Shown here one piece after another: positions 1-13,800 of a stretch of 64,000 nucleotides of DNA; positions within the stretch are counted from its first letter, which is position 1, and each line of letters begins with the position of its first letter. A model generated the notes under the pieces. The model was not told where the DNA came from, ran no database searches, and saw nothing but the letters and a program-made list of their open reading frames with translations. The DNA lies in the NCBI GenBank assembly GCA_031761405.1, contig JASEVX010000001.1, positions 111,850,025 to 111,914,024 of the forward strand, written 5' to 3'. The position numbers and the translations under genes were made by a program. Source of the DNA: Serripes groenlandicus. Lineage: Eukaryota > Mollusca > Bivalvia > Cardiida > Cardiidae.

Positions 1-935
1 TTGAGAAAAATTAAAAAATTAAATGAAAATTTCCAACTTGCCCTAAAACTTTAACCACATAAAATCATGTTTTTTACCCCAAAAAGAAGGTCACACTCAG
101 CATCTTCAGCATTCAAATTAAAGAAAGGTATAAGATGTAACTACATTCCAAATATTAAAGCTGAAGCACAAATACTTATTGAGAAAAATTAAAAAATTAA
201 ATGAAAATGCCAACTTGCCCTAAAACTTTAACCACCCAAAATCACGTCTTTTACCCCGAAAAGAAGGTCACACTCAGAATCTTCAGCATACAATATGAAG
301 ACAGGTATTAGATGTAATTATATTCCAAATATAAAAGCCCTAGCATAAGTACTTATTGAGAAAAAAAAAATAAAAAAAAAATTCCAACTTGCCCTAAAAC
401 TTTAACCACCGAAAATCAGGTTTTTTACCCCAAAAAGAAGGTCACACTCAGCATTTAATGTGAAGAAAGGTATAAGATGTAACTACATTCCAAGTATTAG
501 AGCAGTAGCACAAATACTTATTCAGAAAAAAAAAAATAAAAAAAAAAATTCCAACTTGCCCTAAAACTTTAACCACCGAAAATCATGTTTTTTACCCCAA
601 AAAGAAGGTCACACTCAGAATCTTCAGCATACAATATGAATACAGGTATTAGATGTAATTATATTCCAAATATAAAAGCCCTAGCATAAGTTATTATTGA
701 GCAAAAAAAAAAAAAATCCAACTTGCCCTAAAACTTTAACCACCGAAAATCAGGTTTTTTACCCCAAAAAGAAGGTCACACTCAGTACCTTTAACATTCA
801 ATGTGAAGAAAGGTATAAGATGTAACTATATTCCAAATATTAAAGCCCTAGCACAAATACTTATGAATGAAAATGCCAACTTGCCCTAAAACTTTAACCG
901 GACGCCGACGCCGACGCCGGGGCGAGTAGTAAAGC
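1..935. repeat. Tandem array, unit about 165-178 bp, ending in a GACGCC run
   Basis: Five units plus a partial one, beginning near 1, 179, 355, 520, 696 and 865. Each has CCAACTTGCCCTAAAACTTT, a TTTTTTACCCC box and AAGAAGGTCACACTCAG. The last unit runs into CCGGACGCCGACGCCGACGCC. Reverse-complemented, that junction (GGCGTCCGGTTAAAGT) resembles the element at 24766-25525, so both probably belong to one family. Confidence 0.85.
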
Positions 936-939
936 TCTC

Positions 940-1377
940 ATATTCTTCGAATAGTCGAGCTAAAAATGGAATTTTCAAATTTTGTCATTTTGCCCCTTTT
1001 TTGATGCCGCCTGACTGCCATGTTTTTCGCCCAATCAGTATGGCTTGAACAATTTTTATAGAGGGTCACCCAAGAAACATTTCTACCAAATTATATTTGA
1101 ATCTGACAGGCAGATTCGGAGGAGAAGATTTTTAAAGTTTGGACATTTTGTCCCCTTTCTGATGCCGCAGCAACCAAAGTTCTCAATGGAATTTAAATCT
1201 TTGAACAATTTTGAAAGAGGCCAACCAGAGGAACAGTCCTGTGATGTTTCACGGAAATTGTCCTTGGAGTTTGGGAGGAGATGATGTTTAAAGCTAAAAG
1301 TTAACACCGGACGGACGACGGACAAAAAGTGATCAGAATAGCTCACCTTGAGCCTTTGGCTCAGGTGATCTAATAAA
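940..1377 (+). repeat. Tail of a GAGGGCC-type element
   Basis: Ends with CGGACGGACGACGGAC, then a TGAGCCTTTGGCTCA hairpin and GGTGATCTAATAAAA, the same design as the copies at 13164 and 62750. The body shares TTTTTCGCCCAATCAGTATGG with them. No GAGGGCC head is seen. Confidence 0.7.
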
Positions 1378-3120
1378 AACGAAATCAATTTTTGAGATTC
1401 TTTTTTTTATTTCGTTAAATGATTTACAAACTTTGTGTTTACAAGACAAGCTTTTTGTTTATCATATATGTAAATGGTTGCTATAGTGATACAATATGCC
1501 AAGACTCTATTTCAGTATTGGTGACTTGTTACCATGGACGTAAATATCCATGACAAAGAGAGTGACCTTGACAATAATACAGACGAAGCAACGTTTATCC
1601 GAATCCTTTCCGCACAAGACAAGGTGACAATTTAATACATGAAAATACAACCTTGATTTCATTTTGGTTGTCCCGCCCCAAAAGTAACAGAAAAACGTGT
1701 ACATTTTATATAACAGAAGTATTTAGATTTGCAAACATAAATTAGCGTGCAAAAAATGCCCATCTTTAGCTCAAACTTGACACACATAACGCAATCTTGT
1801 ATACGTCGAACAAGATAATGATAGTTCTAATACTACTGTAACACATCTCAGTCATGTCAATTGATACCAAAAATAGGGCACTCTTTCTAATCCAATATCA
1901 CCAATCTTTATGAAATATTCACAAGCTTGTATCCTCCATTGTATTTACAGTACAAAAATAACAATGCAACTTAATTCTCTCATATTTACCGTTAATAGAC
2001 ATGCGTAAACCTATGATATCAAACTGAATCCAATGTACTTAAACATTTCAATCACAGTTGAGTGGAATATCATTGAATTTCTAATTCATAATGATAATCA
2101 AATATTTAAGGTCATCATATGAAATATTGAACAGATGTTTTCAAACCATTTTAACTATTGTCCCCAGTTTAAATGACGAAAAATCACCTTTTCAATATTT
2201 CTTTGATTTACAAAGATAAACATCTACATTGTTTTAAAATTATTATTTCAATATTTTAATAAATATTTTACCAATTATATTCTCTACAGTATCATTGTCT
2301 TGTCTTTAAAAATACAAGCACCACGCTCTATCATTTACACCAGTTTTCATTCAATTTTGAAGCGAATTTTTACAAAATCAAGAATAAACACTACTTTGTT
2401 AACACAACCATATTTTTACACAAACAAGTAACTTTAAACAAAATCTTCGCTAAATGTACAAAAAGTAAACAATAATTTACTGTATTTTAACAAATGTATC
2501 TATGAACATAACCTTCATGACAAAAAGCAGCATTCATTCCTCAATATTTTGCACAATATTTGATATCCACCTGCAATACAGTTTTGCTTAATTAACACTT
2601 TCGGACAAGCATACACATTTTGATGCATCTATAGCAGGCAATGTTTGAAAACATTCCTGGCAAATAGAAAAATTGCACATTATGCAATTCCCTTTATTGA
2701 CACAGTTTATCTCCATTCATTAATTATATTTTCATTTATAAAGACTTTCATTATGTTTTGTTGATATTTTTCAAAGAAGTCTGATATAGATTGATGTGAG
2801 AAAGGGTTAAATATGAGTAGACTTTTCATACACTTAAGTATGATTTTACATTCGAATTGATTGATCCATAAAGTCTTATAATTGTTCACTCTTCAATTTC
2901 CTCATTCAAAATTCTTACAAATACAATCATATCAATACCACTACAACAAAGAGTAGCTAAAAAACACACAAAAAACCCCAGTTAACATAGATGAGCAATG
3001 CATAGCTATAAATAAAGACATTAAAATGCAAGCACCTTGGGAAAAGCTTCCTTTTTCCTTTCTTCCTTTTGTTCAGGACGAAAAAACATGATAAAATGTA
3101 CTCACTCCGGTTATCAGCAT

Positions 3121-3344
3121 TTAAACCCTTTCCCACATACAGAACCTTTCTGAAACCTTTGCAGCAGAAGACTTATGAAAACATTGTAGCAAAGAGAAAT
3201 TGCTCATATTGGGCAATATCTCCTTTTCCCACAACGTTTTACATTTTAATCTATAATTGTCCTTTCATTTATAGAGTTTCTATATATTTCTCTAAACATA
3301 TTCAGTCATCTGCTGCATATTAGTTATATGTGGGAAAGGATTAA
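3121..3344 (+). mobile_element. TTAA foldback MITE, old copy
   Basis: TTAAACCCTTTCCCACATA to TGTGGGAAAGGATTAA with a degraded inner hairpin (GAAATTGCTCATATTGGGCA). Lies in the 3' flank. Confidence 0.75.
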
Positions 3345-3401
3345 AACTCTTTTGCTTAAATATGACTTACTTTGTTACATTTCCCTCACCATATATCTAT
3401 A

Positions 3402-3443
3402 TCTATATATATATATATATATATAATGTAGTATATATATCAC
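3402..3443. repeat. TA microsatellite
   Basis: Mostly TA and TATC dinucleotide repeats in the 3' flank. Confidence 0.9.
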
Positions 3444-3757
3444 TACAGTATTGGTATCCTCTCTACTTGGCCCCAAACTCTTTCACACATTACTTCCAAT
3501 AACAAACGCATTAGCCTTGAAGTAACATCGGACATCATTTACACCAAATACAGAACAGGTCAGGCAAAGGAATGTTAGACAGATTAACTAGACTTTCTTT
3601 GAACTTTCTCTTGACATGACACCAGAGAGGGTTGCTTTAAAATATCTATTTTCTTTTTATGTAGAACTGAAAACAATGTGGAAATAGGTAAATCTTCCAT
3701 GAAATGATTGCAGATGACTTAGCTACATAAATCAAATAGCATCTAAAGTTACTATTG

Positions 3758-3763
3758 TTTATT
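3758..3763 (-). promoter_or_regulatory. Candidate polyadenylation signal AATAAA
   Basis: First AATAAA seen on the minus strand after the stop, about 780 bases downstream of it. Choice between this and the later sites at 2693 and 1406 cannot be made from sequence alone. Confidence 0.3.
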
Positions 3764-3870
3764 TTGTCTGCCAGTATATATTTGTGCTTTTTGTTCACTG
3801 TTATTGCTTCATATGTTTATAGCAATGCATTATTTCTATTAAATTTCTTTTCATTGAACAGAAGAAAAAT

Positions 3871-4020
3871 ATGAAATGTCCCCTTTTCATATATTCTGTC
3901 TAAAAAATGCAAAGAAAATAAAATGAAACAAACCAACTACAAATAGCTCAACAATCCTTTGTTTCCATTAGTCCGACTCAACATTATGTGACAAATAAAA
4001 ATGAAATGTCCCCTTTTCAT
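3871..4020. repeat. Duplicated 20-mer ATGAAATGTCCCCTTTTCAT
   Basis: Identical copies at 3871-3890 and 4001-4020, 130 bases apart. Each is a small imperfect hairpin (ATGAAA...TTTCAT). They lie in the probable 3' UTR, while the sequence between and around them is not obviously duplicated. Confidence 0.6.
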
Positions 4021-4543
4021 GTTAATTATCATATAAATATTAAACCATTAAATGTAACAAAACATGTTTGATGATTAAATAATTTTAATATATAAGGTGC
4101 ATTTAAAAAGAAAATGGTAAGCCTACTCTACCTAGATCTTGGATATTAAGACATGAAAGACATATAGTGAATAAATTCCATCCTTAATTTTGCATTCTAA
4201 CTCTAACCCTTAATGTCAAGTACCCTATAGAACAATTCAAGCAAACATCAGGCTGCACATCCATACAGTCTGATATTAGTCGACACAGTTCAGTTAAATT
4301 TCACAAACTTGTTGATAACTGCATATTAAACCCAATCATTGATCCAAATTACATTCGACATCTCTGATGCAGACGGCTTTTGAAAACATCTCAGGATGAG
4401 CAATTTCTTCCTTTCCCAAAATATTTTTAATGTCATCTGCTTCAACAGGCATTTTTATCAGGAAAAGGGTAAATATGAATTGTCAGATAGAAAAGTCTGA
4501 GATGGAAATGTTTTAGACAAACCAATTAGCAGGGCTTGAGTTT

Positions 4544-4812
4544 TTAGTGTTTCTTTGGTGTTAATTTTGGTATTTTTGACATCCGTGTGGGAGTAGCACT
4601 GCCTGCACGTGTTGGGGTATTTGAAGTCCGAGATTGAACAACATGTGTTTGGTAAGTCCGAGTGGTCTCGTTACGACCACCAATAGTCCTTGTCTCACTT
4701 TGAACGGTTGTAAATACTTCAGGTTCACTGATCTCTGACGTTTCACTTCCTGTTGGACTCCACGGTCTACTACCTGTACTCGCTCGACTTGAACTTCGAC
4801 TAACAGGAGTGG
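4544..4812 (-). CDS. MACF1: Spectraplakin exon w33 (last coding exon, SKIP motif, stop)
   Basis: 269 bases including TAA at 4544-4546. After [20 protein letters not shown] comes an acidic/Thr-rich stretch, then [16 protein letters not shown] at the C-terminus. SKIP at 4568-4579 with basic and Pro/Thr neighbours is a classic SxIP plus-end-tracking signal that binds EB1 (family knowledge). The GSR-like SRASTGSR echoes the Gly-Ser-Arg tail of vertebrate MACF1. Confidence 0.95.
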
Positions 4813-7800
4813 CTGAAATGAAAATAGTCAACATAAAAACTTTACTTTCTTTACAAGAGCGTTTGTAGGAATAAATGTGTTACTTGCCAATAATCATATA
4901 TACATAATAACAATAGTTAAAGTGTAATAGATGGACAGTCAAAGAGGCATCCCCTTCGTGTCATCCTTAAAAAGGCAAGCTGCACACAAAATAATTTGAG
5001 TGGAATTCAATTGTCGTTATAATGCAACATATTGAGACAAACAAGAGGGCCATGAGGCCCTGGATCGCTCACCTGAGAATGGGCTTTTTAAGACTTAACT
5101 CTTTCAGCGCCAATGGCAATATCATCAAGACAAACTTTCTGACATTTGGCCTAGATATCTTCAAAATGACCCATAATTGAACTTGGCCTAGATATCATCA
5201 ACACAAACTTTCTAACAAAGTTTCAACATGCTCAAGTTTAAAATGCGGCTTTTAGAGTGTTAACAAGATTTTCCTTAAACATGACCTATATTCGATCTTG
5301 GCCTAGAAATCACTAAGACAAACATTCTGACAAAGTTTCAACATGCTCAAGCCAAAAATGTGGCTTCCAGAGTGTTAACAAGATGTTTCATAAATTTGAC
5401 CTATAAACCTAGTTTTTGACCGGACATGACCCAGTTTCGAACTTTGCCTAGAAATCACTAAGACAAACATTCTGACAAAGTTCCAAAATGCTCAAGCCAA
5501 AAATGTAGCTTCCAGAGTGTTAACAAGATTTTCCTTAAATCTGACCTAGTGACCTAGGTTTTGATTGGACATGACCCAGTTTCGAATTTGGCCTAGATAT
5601 CACTAAGACAAACATTCTGACAAAGTTTCAACATACTCAAGCCAAACATGTGGCTTCCAGAGTGTTAACAAGATTTTCCTTAAATTTAACCTAGTGACCA
5701 GGTTTTTAAACCCACATGACCCAGTTTCGAACTTGGTCTAGAGTTGATGGAGATATATGTTCTGATAAACTTTCATAAAGATTGGATGCAAGATGTTGCC
5801 TTCTAGAGCGTTAAAAAGCAAATGTTGACAACGGACAAAAGGCGATCACAATAACACACCTTGAGCACGTCGTGCTCTGGTGAGCTAAAAAAACCACCAG
5901 AATTTATTGAATTAAATCTTTGGAAAGGATGATTGCATTTGAAAGGCTCCTGATAATTATGAATAAGTCCTCACAGTCACAAAGGTCATAGATTTAGTTG
6001 TTGAAACAAAGTGGACATAATCACAAGACTTAACCCCCTTTTTTCACAAGTAGACAGCATGTGATACATCTGCAACAGACAACTTTTGAAAATATTGTGG
6101 CAAAATGAGAAATTTGCAACTAGGCTTTTAAAGTCGTCTGCTCCTGGTGTGATGTGTGGGGGAATGGAATGGGATACTACAAATACCCTCCTTAGATGAG
6201 CTTTACCCTTCCCCTCATATACACACTTTCTGACACCTCTGCAGCAGACGGCTTTTTGAAAACATAGCAACAACAGAAGAAATTGCTCAAAACGAGCAAT
6301 TTCTTCTTTTGTCACCATGTTTTTAACACTATTCAATTGTTGTACTTTCATTAAAAAGAGTTTCCAATTTAATTTGGGTATGTTTTCAAACGTCTGCTGC
6401 ATAGTTGTTGTATGTGGGAAAGGGTTAAAACAATACCTACCTGGACTCTGGAAATGTCTAGGGCTACTCATCAGATTTCTGTTATGTCTACTCGGTGTCC
6501 CCGACATTATGTTTGACACTTCACCGTCGGGTCCATATCTCGCCATGTTTTGTCTCCACGGTGTCGCATGGGGCGTCTTTTCTCTGACCTGTTACAATGG
6601 TTGGAAAAATATCAGTACCAATTATAACAATTTCCAGGGCCTTCCATAAGACTTGAAGTACTTGTTTGCAAATGAGAAGTCTCTGATGTTAATGGCGAGA
6701 GGCTCATCAAACACTTTGTTGGTTGCAACTTTTCCAAAAGTCAACATTCACTCATCTACCTATATACTCAAACAAGTTAGAATAATTGATAAAATTAGTT
6801 AAAAAACGTCGGATATGCAAGCTACAGTGCAACATAATTTGACAATTTCAAGTATATCTATATACCATTCTTTGGGAGGCAAGACTAAAACTATGGCATA
6901 AAAATGCCCAACATCTTTTCAAATGAATTACACAGTCTGATATCCTAAAAAACACATTCGTTGATTTATTGGAATTTTTTAACACCGCTTTCAACAATTT
7001 TTCAGCTATACCATGGCAACCAGTTCACATATGATGGAGATTGAACTAAGACATAGTCACAGAGTATTTCAGCCCAATGATGGAGATTGAACTAGGACAT
7101 AGTCATAGAGTATTTTAGCCCAATGATGGAGATTGAACTAGGACATAGTCATAGAATATTTTAGCCCAATGATTGAGGTTGAACTAAGACATAGTCACAG
7201 AGTACTTTAGCCCAGTGATGGAGGTTGAACTAAGACATAGTCACAGAGTATTTTAGCCCAATGATGGAGGTTGAACTAAGACATAGTCACAGAGTAGTTT
7301 AGCCCAATGATGGAGATTGAACTAAGACATAGTCACAGAGTATTTTAGCCCAATGATGGAGATTGAACTAAGACATAGTCACAGAGTATTTTAGCCCAAT
7401 GATGGAGGTTGAACTAAGACATAGTCACATTGACTTCAACAGTCTGTAAACACATATGAGCCGTCCCGCGATAAAACCAACATTGTGGGGGCTCTGCATA
7501 AAGTATTGACCCTAATCAGCCAGATCAGCCTAAGCATGCTGCACAGGCTTACCCGGATAGACCCTTTTCGTCTTGTGTGGTTTTCTGTTTCAGGAATCAT
7601 TACTTTATACATGTATCTCTATCCCCCCCCGAGACGGAATGTGTCGGCCCAGATCAGTCTGCGCGGACTGATATGGATCGATACATTACGCAGATGCCAT
7701 AAGGTTGGTTTTCTCGCGAGACGACTCATATTATAACAGAAAACAAAAGCCACATCACTAGTCAAAAGAATACTTACGTGGTATGTTTTTGGCTTAGAAG

Positions 7801-10800
7801 CCACCAGACTTGTAGGTCTGGGCTTCTTTTTCTTCTGATTGCATTAATAAAAGTAAAAATTTAGGATCAATTTATGCTTTCCAACATACAACTAATCTGC
7901 AGAAGAGAACCTTTAAATCCTATTGGCAAAATATAGAAACTCTATAAATGCAAGTTAAATAACCAGTTTGTATCAAAAAACAACACATTGTATCAACAGG
8001 AGCTATTGCTCATTGTGTTAGAAAAAACATGTGGCAAAAGGTGAAGTTGTTCATTTTGAGTAATTTCTCCTTTTGCCACACTGATAATAAAAGTTGTCTG
8101 CTGTAGAAGTGTCAAATAAAGAAGAATCACGGTGTGGTTGTGTAACAGACTTACAGTATTGAATGACAACCTGTACTCACACTTAGTGTTTACTTCAATA
8201 AAAGAAGTTGTCTGCTGTAGAAGTGTCAAATAAAGAAGTATCACAGTGTGGTTGTTGAGACAAGTTGAACTAAAGACAATAAACAGAATGGGAATAAATT
8301 GGTTATCTATTGCATTTCTGATAGTTAAAAATGAGTTACCGGTACAACAATTACCACATACATCTAAACTGCAGCAGGTGATTTTCAAAACATCTCGACA
8401 AAAATAATGAAAATCTCTATAGATGAAAGTATAATTGTTTAGTAGTGTTTACAACATATGGCAAAGGGAGAAATTCCTCATTATGAGCAATTTCTCCTTT
8501 TGTCAGCATGATTTCAAGTCATCTGCTGTAGATGCATCAAAATGAAGCTGTTTAACCCTTTCACGCTTTCTGATGCCTGTGCAGCAGATGGCTTTTTGAA
8601 AACATAGTGACAAAAGAAGAAATTGCACAAAACGTGCAATTTCTCCTTTTGCCATAATGTTTTCCACTTTTTGTCATAGGTTTTCCATTCAATTATGGAG
8701 ATTTTCTATGTTTTGACCAAATATGTTCAAAGTCGTCTGCTGTAGAATTGTCGTATGAGGGAAAGGGTTAAAGGAAAGAGTTTATGAATTCAATGATACA
8801 ACAACACCAATGCTGCGTACTTACTCTGATAATTGGACCGCTGGTTGTGCTGGGTGATCGGGCACTCCAGGGCGAGTTAGCCCCAGAATAGGTTGAACTC
8901 CCAGAGTACGAACTTCCACTTGGACTCTTAGACACGAAACCTGCCATCGACTGACTGACACCAGCTGCCAACGTAAACTGTTCTCTCAACTCCACATTGG
9001 TCTTTCCTTTGGCTGATAAAAGAAGAAGATCGTGTTACAACTAAGTCCTTTACATTATTTTAAGCTTAGGATGTGTTCTGATACTGTCTTGTTATTTGGA
9101 AAAGTAATTTATTCACAATAAGATTTAATTGCTTTACCCCTTTCCCTCATATAGACGCTTTCTGACGCCTCTGCAGCAGACAGCTTTTTGAAAACATAGT
9201 GACAAAAGAAGAAATTGCACAAAACGTGCAATTTCTCCTTTTGCCACAATGTTTTTCCACTTTTAGTCATAGGTTATCCTTTCAATTATGGAGATTTTCA
9301 ATGTTTTGACAAAATACGTGCAAAGTCGTCTGCTGCAGAATTGTCGTATGAGGAAAAGGGTTAAGCAGTTTGATATATATGTATCAAAAACACAATTCTC
9401 TGAAATACATTCACTTCCCCATTTTGGAAATATTATACAAACTGCTATATTTTGAGGCTATTGTGAGTGTTTTTTAACAAACAAATCTTTATAAGTAGAA
9501 ATAAGTTGTAATGTGTGTGTAATTTTATGTTCATATTAATTGTCCCTACATGAAATGTTAATCCTTTCCCACATGTAGATGCTTTCAACCGCCTCTGCAG
9601 CAGACGACTTTTAAAAAAAATGTGGCAAAAGGAGAAATGATAATTGAGCATTTCTCCTTTTGCCATAATTTATTTAACTCTTTTCAATGATTTAACTTTC
9701 ATTCATTGAGGTTCATCATATTTTGAACAAAGTCCCTTGCTGCAGATTTGTTGGATGTGGGAAAGGGACTTAACCCTTTCCCTCATATAGACGTTTTCTG
9801 ACGCCTCTTCAGCAGACGTCTTTTTGAAAACATAGTAACAAAAGAAGAAATTGCACAAAACGTGCAATTTCTCCTTTTGTCACAATGTTTCCACTTTTAG
9901 TCATAGGTTATCCATTCAATTATAGAGATTTTCCATATTTTGACAAAATATGTTCAAAGTCGTCTGCTGCAGAATTGTCGTATGAGGGAAAGGGTTAAAG
10001 GAATTGCAAAACTTCAGATGTTATAAAACTGGCTGAATCACCCGAATTTCAATGTCTGAAAGTGGTGTAACAATTACATCAGTATAGTTTTACATGTCAG
10101 TAACATCAAAATGTAACTATACAGCGCGCGCTAGCGTATAAAACTCTCGTTGACCCTTACCCACATGAAGACGCATTTTGACACCTCAGCAGTAGAGACT
10201 TTTGAAAACAGTGTGACAAAATGAGCATTTGCTCATTGTGACTGATTTCTCCTTTTGTCACAATGCTTTCAACCATATTTAATATTATTATTTTTTTACT
10301 TTTGCCTCGATGTTTTCAAGTTGTCTGCTGCATATTTATTGTATGTGGGAAAGGGTTAATGGGCAGTTAAACATGCTAAATAATTCCTGAAAACAAAACC
10401 TTTGTAATTTCAATAAAAATGCAAGAAAAAAAAATCAACAAGCCAATCTAAGCAAATATGCAAGAACTAAAAAATAAGCATGAGAACGCAACATAAATAA
10501 CTTTTTACCTGATATAGAATACTTCTGAGTTCTAATACAGAAGGCAACTTTAATAAACATTGAGAACAAACGAGAAAGTTTTCCTTTCTCCACAATATTC
10601 TCAACTCTTTATTGGCACTATAAGCTTAATTTTCCAGATATTACAGAACATGTATATTCATCACATGTTTTACAAAGAAGTTGTCTCTAAAAGTATCGTA
10701 TCAGGTAAACAAACACAACAAAACATCATTTAATCCTTTCTTACACAGAATGGACAGCTCCTCAGCAGAACACAACTGAATACATTGTGGAATACAAACA

Positions 10801-13800
10801 AACAGCAATACATAACAGAGACAGACTAAATAATCTTCATCCAGTTCCCTGGCTATATTTCTCTTATTTATTGCAGACAATATGGAAAAATTCAGTAAGT
10901 GAAGATACAAATACTGAAAAAGGTGTTGAATACATTGGCAAAAGGCGAAAATGGTGGCTAAATTGAGCAATTTCTCCTTTTGTAACAATGTCTTTCAAAT
11001 GTCGACGGCTGCTGAGACGTCAGAATGCGTCTGTATGTTGAAAAGGACTAAGATGTTAACATTTGGGTATAGTTATAAACAAGTTATGAAGGAATGGGTC
11101 AACATATGACCAACTGTATGCAGTCTCAAATAACAAACTACAACAGCTTCAAGAATCTGAAAGTTTCATAATATATAAATATTGCATAGCTTCCAGGGTG
11201 ACAGTACATATTGTCAACATGAGGAAAATACTGTTACCCGAGGCGAAGCCGAGCAAATTTTATCTTATTATACCAAACAAAATTACAAGTTTATTCAATT
11301 TATTCTGTACCTTTGTAGAGGAGGTGAACATGGGTAGATCTACTACAATATAACACACACATATGACTATACCGGTTAACAGTATAATGTTACATGACAC
11401 AAGTGTCTAAACGGTGACGTTAATTATTGTTTTAAATGGCGTGCATGACCAACATTTTAGACGCCCGTGCCATGTAACAGTATACCACAGTTAACCAGTC
11501 AAAAAAGTTTTGTTAGCATGAGACAGTAAGAAATTGTCCATGAAGAGTATATGAGAATTTAACATTACAAAGCCATGTGAGGTATAATAATATACATTAA
11601 TAAATTAAAGAAATATAAGTATAGATCTACTTGTATTTTCTTAAATCTTTAATATTCTATCATCATGTGTAATATCCTAAATTTACAAACTGTTTGCCAT
11701 ACACACATTTTCCTTTGTTTGCATGCTCATTGCAAGCAACTTCACCATTGACGTGTTATGTTCCAAGTGAACAAAATAAATGGCATATTTTTACACAACC
11801 AAATGTTATCGATGCGATGGATAATGCCTCATTTTACTTTCTTGACTCTTATCTCAATTACTTTTGAAGATATGTTCAACTAAATTTTTTTTCACTCTAT
11901 AAGCTTTTTCTAACTCAGTAAAGGGCCATTTCTCTACTGAAAATGGGCTTTGACAAACACAAATTTCCAGGCAAACAACTTTACATGCTGATAAATATGC
12001 CCTGTAAATGTTCATGACTCCAAGACAAATACTTTTGGACAAACATGTGACATGTGACACTTACATGCAACACAAATGTTTGCCACTCTGAACACTTATT
12101 TTAACTAAGTCAAGGGCCATAACTATCCTGAACTTGGACTTCGGTACAATTCAAAACCAAAACCCCAGATGAGCATCTTCAAATAACAAAAATGACTGCA
12201 ATTTTAAGTACTTTCAGAGAGAAGTGTGTAAGAATTTTAGAGAGATGATTTTCTAGTCAAAGACAATGACATTTGTGTTCTCCCCCATTTATGGTGAGTG
12301 ACATAACAATATGGCAGAATAAAATAAACGAAATGTTGTGCAACAGTAAATAAAAGAAAACATCAAGTGAGAAAAAAAGTTGCAGCTTTTGTTTCAGCAG
12401 TTTCATCTTTTGTAATGATTTAAAAGTCATCTGTATGACAACAGTGTCTTAATAATGCGATTCAGATATTGTGCAGAGATGCAAGCCTTTCAGAAAGAAC
12501 AGAGTATTCTGAAAACAATATTATTTTTTGATGGATAAAGAGGCTACATCTCCTTGGCAAGAGTTGGCACAAAGTTATAGCAAGGGATATTCTATTTCTA
12601 TGTTCAAAGCCTGTCTTTATGCTAAGAGCAATTTATATAAAATCATGCTTTTAGTCATTTTACCAAAAATGGGATAAACTTTATTAATTAACCCATTACT
12701 TCACACTGACTTTTGAAAACATTGCAATAAAAGGTGAAATTGCTCAGAACAAGCAATTTCACCTTTAATTGTAATATCTTTGACTCATTGTCAAAAAGTT
12801 ACTTCCAGTTTTCCAGATTTTTCAACTTGTTCATCCATTGATTGCAAAGTAGGCAACATTAAAAACATCATGTGAAGTAATGTCAGGGGAAAATTCACAA
12901 CATTCACTTTTATAATAAAACTTTACAACCCTCTGTGGTACCACCCAAAGCTGTACGATATTTAAAACGATAGCGATTCCTTCTCCACACTCCAACTGAA
13001 GGGGAAAGAGAAAATAAGATCCAACAATAAGAACTTAAATACTTAACCTTAAAGTCCACTTACTTACCAAACTTATATACCCAATCATTCATCTCACTTA
13101 CCCTTTGCCTTAGTAATTTCAGTCGACACATTTCCACACATCCTCAGCAGACAACCTTTGTAAAACAAGAGGGCCATGATGGCCCTGGAATCGCTCACCT
13201 GATTTTTTTTTTCACTTTAGCTACATAAGCCCCGCCATCTGGCGGACATAGTTTCTGACCAATCGACTTGGCTTGAAGGAATCTGATAGAGGGTCACCCT
13301 AGGAACATTTCTACAAAATTATTTGAAAATCGGCCAGACACTTTTGGAGGAGAAGATTTTTTAAGTTTTCACTATAGCCATAAAAGGCAAAATAGCCCCG
13401 ACCCCTTGTGGCCATGTTTTTTGACCAATCAACATGGCTTGAAGGAATCTGATAGAGGGTCATCCAAGGAACATTTCTACAAAATTATTTGAAAATCGGC
13501 CTGACACTTTTGGAGAAGAAGATTTTTTAAGTTTGCACTATAGCTATATAAGGCAAAATAGCCCCGCCCCCCCCTGGCGGCCATAATTTTTGACCAATCA
13601 ACATGGCTTAAAGGAATCTGATAGAGGGTCATCCAAGGAACATTTCTACAAAATTATTTGAAAATCGGCCTGACACTTTTGGAGAAGAAGATTTTTTAAG
13701 TTTGCACTATAGCTATATAAGGCAAAAAAGCCCCGCCCCCCTGGCGGCCATGTTTTTCGACCAATCAACATGGCTTCAAGGAATCTGATAGAGAGTCACC

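Larger units (their letters stand above)
1378..4543 (-). other. 3' UTR and downstream flank of the spectraplakin gene
   Basis: AT-rich, no credible coding region. AATAAA on the minus strand occurs at 3758-3763, 2693-2698 and 1406-1411, any of which could end the transcript. Contains an old TTAA element (3121-3344), a fragment at about 4355-4472, a TA microsatellite, and a 20-mer repeated exactly (3871-3890 and 4001-4020). Confidence 0.5.

Noticed and set aside
5986..6546. A 186-codon frame as a separate gene
   Set aside because: Its start is the middle of exon w32, and the rest reads through the donor into a TTAA element.
7030..7432. Evenly spaced repeats resembling a CRISPR array
   Set aside because: Units are head-to-tail with no spacers, and the DNA is eukaryotic intron.
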